From contig JASJAW010000009.1 in assembly GCA_030066795.1 (NCBI GenBank), forward strand, positions 48,319 to 112,318: 64,000 bases of DNA, written 5' to 3'. Position 1 is the stretch's first letter. Every line of letters starts with the position of its first letter. The position numbers and the translations under genes are program-made. This stretch comes from Dinoroseobacter sp. Its GTDB lineage: Bacteria; Pseudomonadota; Alphaproteobacteria; Rhodobacterales; Rhodobacteraceae. The notes beneath the pieces are model-generated. The model saw only the letters and a list, made by a program, of their open reading frames with translations. It had not been told where the DNA came from and did not search any database. Shown here in pieces: positions 59,741 through 64,000 of this stretch.

Positions 59741-60637
59741 ATGCAGTCAAGGATTATATACATCACGGGCTATGGCCGAAGTGGGTCCACCGTGGTGGAT
59801 ATCGCTCTGGGGATGCATCCTGAGGTTTTTGGCTCAGGAGAGATCTCGGCCATGTGTCGTCATGTTTGGCGCGAGAACGAATACTGTGCTTGCGGCAACC
59901 GGATCAAGGAATGTGCTGTTTGGGGACCGATCATGGCACGGTGGACCCAGCAATACGATCCGGCGGGGTATTTTGCGTTGCAACGCGCGATTGAACCGCT
60001 TTATGCACCGGCGCGCATGATAGGGGGTAGGAAACTCGGTAATTTTCTCGCGCAGTCGCAAGCATTGTTTTCGATTATGCGCGACGAGACCGGCATCCCC
60101 ATTATTCTGGATTCTTCAAAAGCGCCGGGACGGGCGCTCGCTCTGGCGCACGATCCGAGCATAGACCTTCGCGTGATACATCTTGTCCGTGACGCTCGCG
60201 CTGTGGCCCATGCTATGGGCCGCGCGATCCCACTCGATGTGGCACGCGGCATTCAGAAAGAGATCGTACCGCGCTGGGCTATGCGTACAGCGCTCAGGTG
60301 GCGGATGTACAATAGCGTCGCAGAGCGGCTACACGCACAACTGCCGGCGGAACACTTCGTACGGGTTCGGTACGAGGACATCGCGCGCGACCCGGTGACA
60401 GAGTTTGCAAGGATCTCCACAACGGTCGGGGTGGATCTCTCTGCGATTGCCTCGCTGATGGCAGAAGGCGAACCTATCGTACCAGCGCACCAGATGGCAG
60501 GAAGCCGGATACGAATGAAGGGACCTCTTTCGTTGCACTACGACGACGCATGGGAGCTCGAAATGCCGGAGACGGCGCGTCGCCAGGTAGAATTCGTCGC
60601 CGGCGAACAGCTCCGGCGCTACCGGTACGTCGACTGA
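59741..60637 (+). CDS. Sulfotransferase family protein
   Basis: A 298-residue sulfotransferase of a type different from the one at 55.8 kb. The 5'-phosphosulfate loop GYGRSGSTVVD is at about 10-20, and the 3'-phosphate loop VIHLVRDARAVAHAMGR at about 144-160. A cysteine-rich insertion, ENEYCACGNRIKECAVWG (about 45-62), follows the first helix. The C-terminal FVRVRYEDIARDP is typical. It is the only plus-strand gene in this part of the locus, and its 3' end overlaps the convergent O-antigen-ligase-like gene by 19 bp. Confidence 0.84.
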   Translation: MQSRIIYITGYGRSGSTVVDIALGMHPEVFGSGEISAMCRHVWRENEYCACGNRIKECAVWGPIMARWTQQYDPAGYFALQRAIEPLYAPARMIGGRKLGNFLAQSQALFSIMRDETGIPIILDSSKAPGRALALAHDPSIDLRVIHLVRDARAVAHAMGRAIPLDVARGIQKEIVPRWAMRTALRWRMYNSVAERLHAQLPAEHFVRVRYEDIARDPVTEFARISTTVGVDLSAIASLMAEGEPIVPAHQMAGSRIRMKGPLSLHYDDAWELEMPETARRQVEFVAGEQLRRYRYVD

Positions 60638-61860
60638 CCTGCCCGAGGGAGACTTAAGCTCATAGCTATCGCCAAGGGCACATGCCAGAACCGCGCATAA
60701 AAATGGGCGAAAGAGTTAAATACCGCGGCCAAGAGGATAACCATAGCGAGCGTGAGCGCCCCCCTCGCACGGCTATCTTGAGCCGTGTACGCGCCTATCC
60801 CTAACGCCAAACCCGAGAGGAAGAAGCCGCACAGACCAAGTAGCGAAACGATCCCGCCTTCCGATAGGATCAGCAAGTAAGTGTTATGCACCGGCGCGCC
60901 GTGGTCGCTGAACACACGGTACTGGTCGGCACCAAGACCGAGCCACAGAGTCTCGTTGGAAAACTCGACTGCCTCGTGCAGCAGTTCGAACCGATCTGCA
61001 AAGGTCCCCGCCTGTTCGATGTCTCCTGAAGACAACGCGCCGAATACCCGCCTTTGAAAAACCTCTGGCAGAAAAAAATCACCATATTGCAAGACGATCT
61101 GACTGCCAATTATCGCGATTACAATAGCCGCAAGTATGGCACGAATTCCTCCGACAAGCAGAAGAATTGTACCAACGCCCAAGACAGTTGCGCCGAACCC
61201 TGTATTCGATCCGGTCAGCATTAGCCCGTATATTAAGACGCCCAAAACCGGGATAAAATACAGAAGCCTGAACATTCCGACCATACGCAGATAGACACTG
61301 AACATGATCGCGATAGCCGCCATGGCGCCTGCAGCATTCTCGCGTTCCAAAAGCGAGCGGAGGCGTCCGCTACCTGAGATGAGTCGAGGGTCGGCGTCAG
61401 GCACGAAGGCAATCAGAAAGGCGCCAAACAACATAATTACCGCGATGGCGGCGATTAGCACCCGCATCAGAAGAAAGGTCTCCTCCAGGCGCCGGCAGGA
61501 GATGATTATGGGAATTACGATCAGTGAGTAGCAGTACTGCAAAAAGACAACGAGTCCGGCGATGGGATCGCCCTGTACAATCGAACCCAGCAGCAACCCT
61601 CCGAGAAACAACAGCAGCGAAAAGAGCCAGAGCGGTGTTGCCGGGCCGTAAAAGCGCAATGGCACACTGCGGTTGAGCAGCATAACCACAAGAGTCATAA
61701 AGCCGAACAGGTCACCAGCCGTAAAGTAAGCTGCTTCCAGACGGAAGTAGTTCATAGGCGAGAGCGCGACGGTCGTAACCGCCAAATAAAACTCGAGCCG
61801 CTTCGCCGGCGCCTGTTGGTTGGAGGCATAACTGGTGGATATCGGGTCCACGAAGCTCAT
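60619..61860 (-). CDS. O-antigen ligase / polysaccharide polymerase-like membrane protein
   Basis: A 413-residue polytopic protein with about ten to twelve transmembrane helices. The large periplasmic loop with GLGADQYRVFSDHGAPVHNTYLLILSEGG (about 291-319) is the Wzy_C/O-antigen-ligase signature with its conserved His. The ATG at 61860 overlaps the flippase stop (ATGA), so it is translated with the flippase. It probably acts as polymerase (Wzy) or ligase for the polysaccharide in the inner membrane. Confidence 0.83.
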   Translation of the reverse strand: MSFVDPISTSYASNQQAPAKRLEFYLAVTTVALSPMNYFRLEAAYFTAGDLFGFMTLVVMLLNRSVPLRFYGPATPLWLFSLLLFLGGLLLGSIVQGDPIAGLVVFLQYCYSLIVIPIIISCRRLEETFLLMRVLIAAIAVIMLFGAFLIAFVPDADPRLISGSGRLRSLLERENAAGAMAAIAIMFSVYLRMVGMFRLLYFIPVLGVLIYGLMLTGSNTGFGATVLGVGTILLLVGGIRAILAAIVIAIIGSQIVLQYGDFFLPEVFQRRVFGALSSGDIEQAGTFADRFELLHEAVEFSNETLWLGLGADQYRVFSDHGAPVHNTYLLILSEGGIVSLLGLCGFFLSGLALGIGAYTAQDSRARGALTLAMVILLAAVFNSFAHFYARFWHVPLAIAMSLSLPRAGQSTYR

Positions 61861-63188
61861 GCGGCAGGCTTTTCCGGCAATGGGCGAAACTCTAGGTGCC
61901 ACAAGCAGCCCAGAAACCAAACCGCGCTGAAGAGTATGTGACATAGCATAGCGCCGTTTCCACCCCACAAGCTGACTGCGGGGACGAAGGCGGTGGCGAA
62001 GAGGACAGTTCCAAGAATTGTGACGTTCAACAACTCTTTATCACGCCCCATGCTCAGCAGCGCAGGGTTAAACGCAAGCCCGGTCACATTCAGAACGATC
62101 GCAACTCCCAGAAGCAGTATCATTGATACTGAACCGGCGAACTCCTCACCAAAAACAAGCTCCACGAGGCTCGGTACGGCAAATGCCAGCGGGACTCCAA
62201 TCGCCACGCTTGAGGCGAAGACTATCAGAGTGACACGGCGGATCATTCTACGGAAACGGGCGCGCTCACCTTGAATCCAGAGCTTAGCCAATTCCGGAAA
62301 CAGGACTTGAGTCATCGTCCGCGCAAGCCGCAGCACCGCTTTGCCCGACCGCTTCGCGACCTGGTATTGACCAACAATAGCTGGACTTACCAAAACGCCG
62401 AGTGCCAGCACGTCGAACCGCTGAGTCGCATTGCGCAAGATCTGGTTGATGTTCGTATTCCAGAGGAAGCGGAATAGATGCACGTTCTCGCCAAAAGCGT
62501 CGCGGGCCGAGGCCCGCCAGAAGCTACCATACCCGCGCCGCGCGAGTTCACGCAGCGCAAGGGCAAAAGCAACGATGCCGTCGGCCAAACTGTGCAAAAG
62601 CAGCATGACCATGAAAGCCCATATACCCATGTCGAACGCCAATGCCACCGCGACAATTGCAAGGCGCATGACCGCCACACAACCGTCCGACACAGCGAGC
62701 AGACCAAACCGATCAAAAAGGCGCAGAAGCGCGATCCCTGTAGGCCGAAATGATACGAATAAGGCCACTGCAACAAGAAGGATATACTCGAACCCTTCAG
62801 GGCCGAGACCGAGCACACGCGCAGCCCACCATCCCAAAGACATAGCGATAACGCCGGCGAGTGTGCCGCCAACGAGGTCGATCAATACAGATAGCTTTAT
62901 CAGACGCTTGAAACGTTCTTTGTCGCCCACCTCCATTGCTTCGGCGCCATACTTGATCAGCATTTGCGTCGGCTGGAGCCGAGACAGCATGTCCACCGTG
63001 CGTATATAGGCTTCGACCAAGGCGAGTACGCCAAGACCCGCTGGACCAAGTGCACGAGCCGTTAATGCGAGCGTCACTATTCCAATGAGTGCAACTGCCG
63101 TGGTGCCGGACACAAGGTAGCCGACGTTGCGCATTATCCGCGGTACGAGTTCGTCAAAATGGATGAGGCGCTGGATTACATTTGGCAT
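61857..63188 (-). CDS. Polysaccharide flippase, Wzx/MATE-like
   Basis: A 443-residue membrane protein with about 12 to 14 transmembrane helices, typical of the polysaccharide transporter branch of the MOP superfamily. GYLVSGTTAVALIGIVTLALTARALGPAGLGVLAL near the N-terminus is the characteristic first two helices. GAGGG precedes the ATG at 63188; a TTG at 63203 would overlap the glycosyltransferase stop. It flips undecaprenyl-linked repeat units to the periplasm, where the ligase/polymerase encoded next acts. Confidence 0.86.
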   Translation of the reverse strand: MPNVIQRLIHFDELVPRIMRNVGYLVSGTTAVALIGIVTLALTARALGPAGLGVLALVEAYIRTVDMLSRLQPTQMLIKYGAEAMEVGDKERFKRLIKLSVLIDLVGGTLAGVIAMSLGWWAARVLGLGPEGFEYILLVAVALFVSFRPTGIALLRLFDRFGLLAVSDGCVAVMRLAIVAVALAFDMGIWAFMVMLLLHSLADGIVAFALALRELARRGYGSFWRASARDAFGENVHLFRFLWNTNINQILRNATQRFDVLALGVLVSPAIVGQYQVAKRSGKAVLRLARTMTQVLFPELAKLWIQGERARFRRMIRRVTLIVFASSVAIGVPLAFAVPSLVELVFGEEFAGSVSMILLLGVAIVLNVTGLAFNPALLSMGRDKELLNVTILGTVLFATAFVPAVSLWGGNGAMLCHILFSAVWFLGCLWHLEFRPLPEKPAA

Positions 63189-63199
63189 GAAACCCTCGC

Positions 63200-64000
63200 T
63201 CAAACAGCCAGAGCCGTAGAAGGTCGACTTCCGGAGCCGAGCTTCATCTCGGACAACAGGTGCTGGTTGACCTTGTGGATGTCAAACACCGCTTCTGCGC
63301 GGGCGCGCGCTTTCAGACCCATCGTCTTTGCCAGCTGGGGCTCATTAAGAAAGCCGCGCATCGCCTCCGCCAACGCACTGGCATCGCGCGGAGCGACCAG
63401 ATACCCGGACACACCGTCCTGCACAGTATCGCCGCATCCTGGCAACGTAGTGGTAACGACCGGGCGCCCCATCGCCATTGCCTCTAGTATCGAACGCGGA
63501 ATCCCTTCCCGATAATAGGATGGCAGTACAAACACCGAGGCGTCCGACAAAAAGGGACGGACATCGTCGGTCTCTCCCAGATATGTTACCGTGCCTTCTT
63601 TGGTCCAAGTGTCGATCTCAGCACGCTCGATGCCCTCCGGATTAGGGTCGAGGGGACCGAGAATACGAAACTCCGCATCGGGAAAATCAGACTTGAGCTG
63701 CTTGGCCGCGGCGACGTATTCACGAACACCCTTGTCGGCCAGGAGACGCGCGATAAACAGAAACCGCGGAGACCCGTCAGGTAAAGGAGTATGCGCAAAA
63801 CGCTCAAGGTTAACGCCCGTGCCAGCAACCCGGACAAGCTTCTCATTGTCATCTAGCATGGCAAAACGGCGGATATCCTCTTCATCTGCACCGTTATACA
63901 CGAAAACCCGCCTTACCCCACGCAATCCGGAGCGGTAAAGCCGCACAGAGACATCGCGCAGCAATCGCCGCTTCCCACGTGGGGCGGGATCGGCGAAAAC
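63200..64000 (-). CDS. Glycosyltransferase family 4 protein (partial, cut by window edge)
   Basis: The C-terminal about 266 codons of a GT-B glycosyltransferase; the frame is open to the last base of the window, so the N-terminal domain lies beyond. Visible are the donor domain start FLFIARLLADKGVREYVAA (after about residue 80 of the visible part), VLPSYYREGIPRSILEAMAMGRPVVTTTLPGCGDTV (the E-x7-E nucleotide-sugar signature region), and the final helix. Its stop is 11 bp before the flippase start, so it is upstream in the same operon. Confidence 0.87.
   Translation of the reverse strand, partial: VFADPAPRGKRRLLRDVSVRLYRSGLRGVRRVFVYNGADEEDIRRFAMLDDNEKLVRVAGTGVNLERFAHTPLPDGSPRFLFIARLLADKGVREYVAAAKQLKSDFPDAEFRILGPLDPNPEGIERAEIDTWTKEGTVTYLGETDDVRPFLSDASVFVLPSYYREGIPRSILEAMAMGRPVVTTTLPGCGDTVQDGVSGYLVAPRDASALAEAMRGFLNEPQLAKTMGLKARARAEAVFDIHKVNQHLLSEMKLGSGSRPSTALAV

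Noticed and set aside
1..64000. CRISPR arrays, rRNA, tRNA genes, prophage and complete insertion sequences
   Set aside because: No regularly spaced repeats, RNA gene consensus, integrase or transposase gene was seen on reading both strands; a dedicated tRNA scan was not possible.

Overview
The window looks like chromosome of a marine Roseobacter-group alphaproteobacterium (Rhodobacterales). The grounds are gene content and order: a TRAP / hpsNOP / suyAB sulfonate cluster, a SoeABC-type sulfite dehydrogenase, an FnrL-like regulator, and dense GC-rich ATGA-coupled operons. Species assignment is inference; no rRNA or tRNA gene was seen.

Region 1 (0.1-4.1 kb): two short-chain dehydrogenases, a divergent LysR regulator, and an outer-membrane beta-barrel protein. 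Region 2 (4.3-11.9 kb): a periplasmic cytochrome with twelve CXXCH heme sites and a small Rap1a-like secreted protein on the minus strand. Divergent from them lies an operon of a cysteine-rich FNR-type regulator with its own heme-ligation set (ccmF, ccmH, ccmI). An FNR-box-like palindrome sits between the two units. This looks like a dedicated oxygen-responsive multiheme respiratory module.

Region 3 (11.9-31 kb): organosulfonate catabolism. A LacI-type repressor faces a TRAP transporter, hpsN, hpsO, hpsP, suyA, suyB, slcC and a universal stress protein. A betaine-type ABC transporter and soeABC follow. Together they predict uptake of dihydroxypropanesulfonate/sulfolactate, conversion to pyruvate and sulfite, and oxidation of sulfite to sulfate. 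A LacI-type operator before the TRAP genes shares its core with a site before the ABC transporter. A 64-residue membrane protein is inserted between soeA and soeB.

Region 4 (31-48.1 kb): a second catabolic cluster of three operons plus fadJ. It holds a polyamine-type ABC transporter, a PuuE/cyclic-imide-hydrolase-like deacetylase, an amidase, a CaiB CoA-transferase, an isovaleryl-type acyl-CoA dehydrogenase, a MaoC-type hydratase, a CitE-type lyase, an MmgE/PrpD protein, a cupin, an SDR and an enoyl-CoA hydratase. A FadR-family GntR regulator completes it. A 13-bp sequence shared in opposite orientation by two of the promoters suggests one regulon. I propose degradation of an imide or amide of a branched dicarboxylic acid to CoA thioesters; the substrate is unknown.

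Region 5 (48.1-64 kb): a more AT-rich gene-poor stretch, then a capsule/exopolysaccharide locus. It has UDP-glucuronate epimerase, UDP-glucose dehydrogenase, a reductase/epimerase, an ATP-grasp protein, a metallophosphoesterase, two sulfotransferases, two glycosyltransferases, a polysaccharide export protein, an O-antigen-ligase-like protein and a flippase. The last gene is cut by the window edge. The product is probably an acidic, sulfated polysaccharide.
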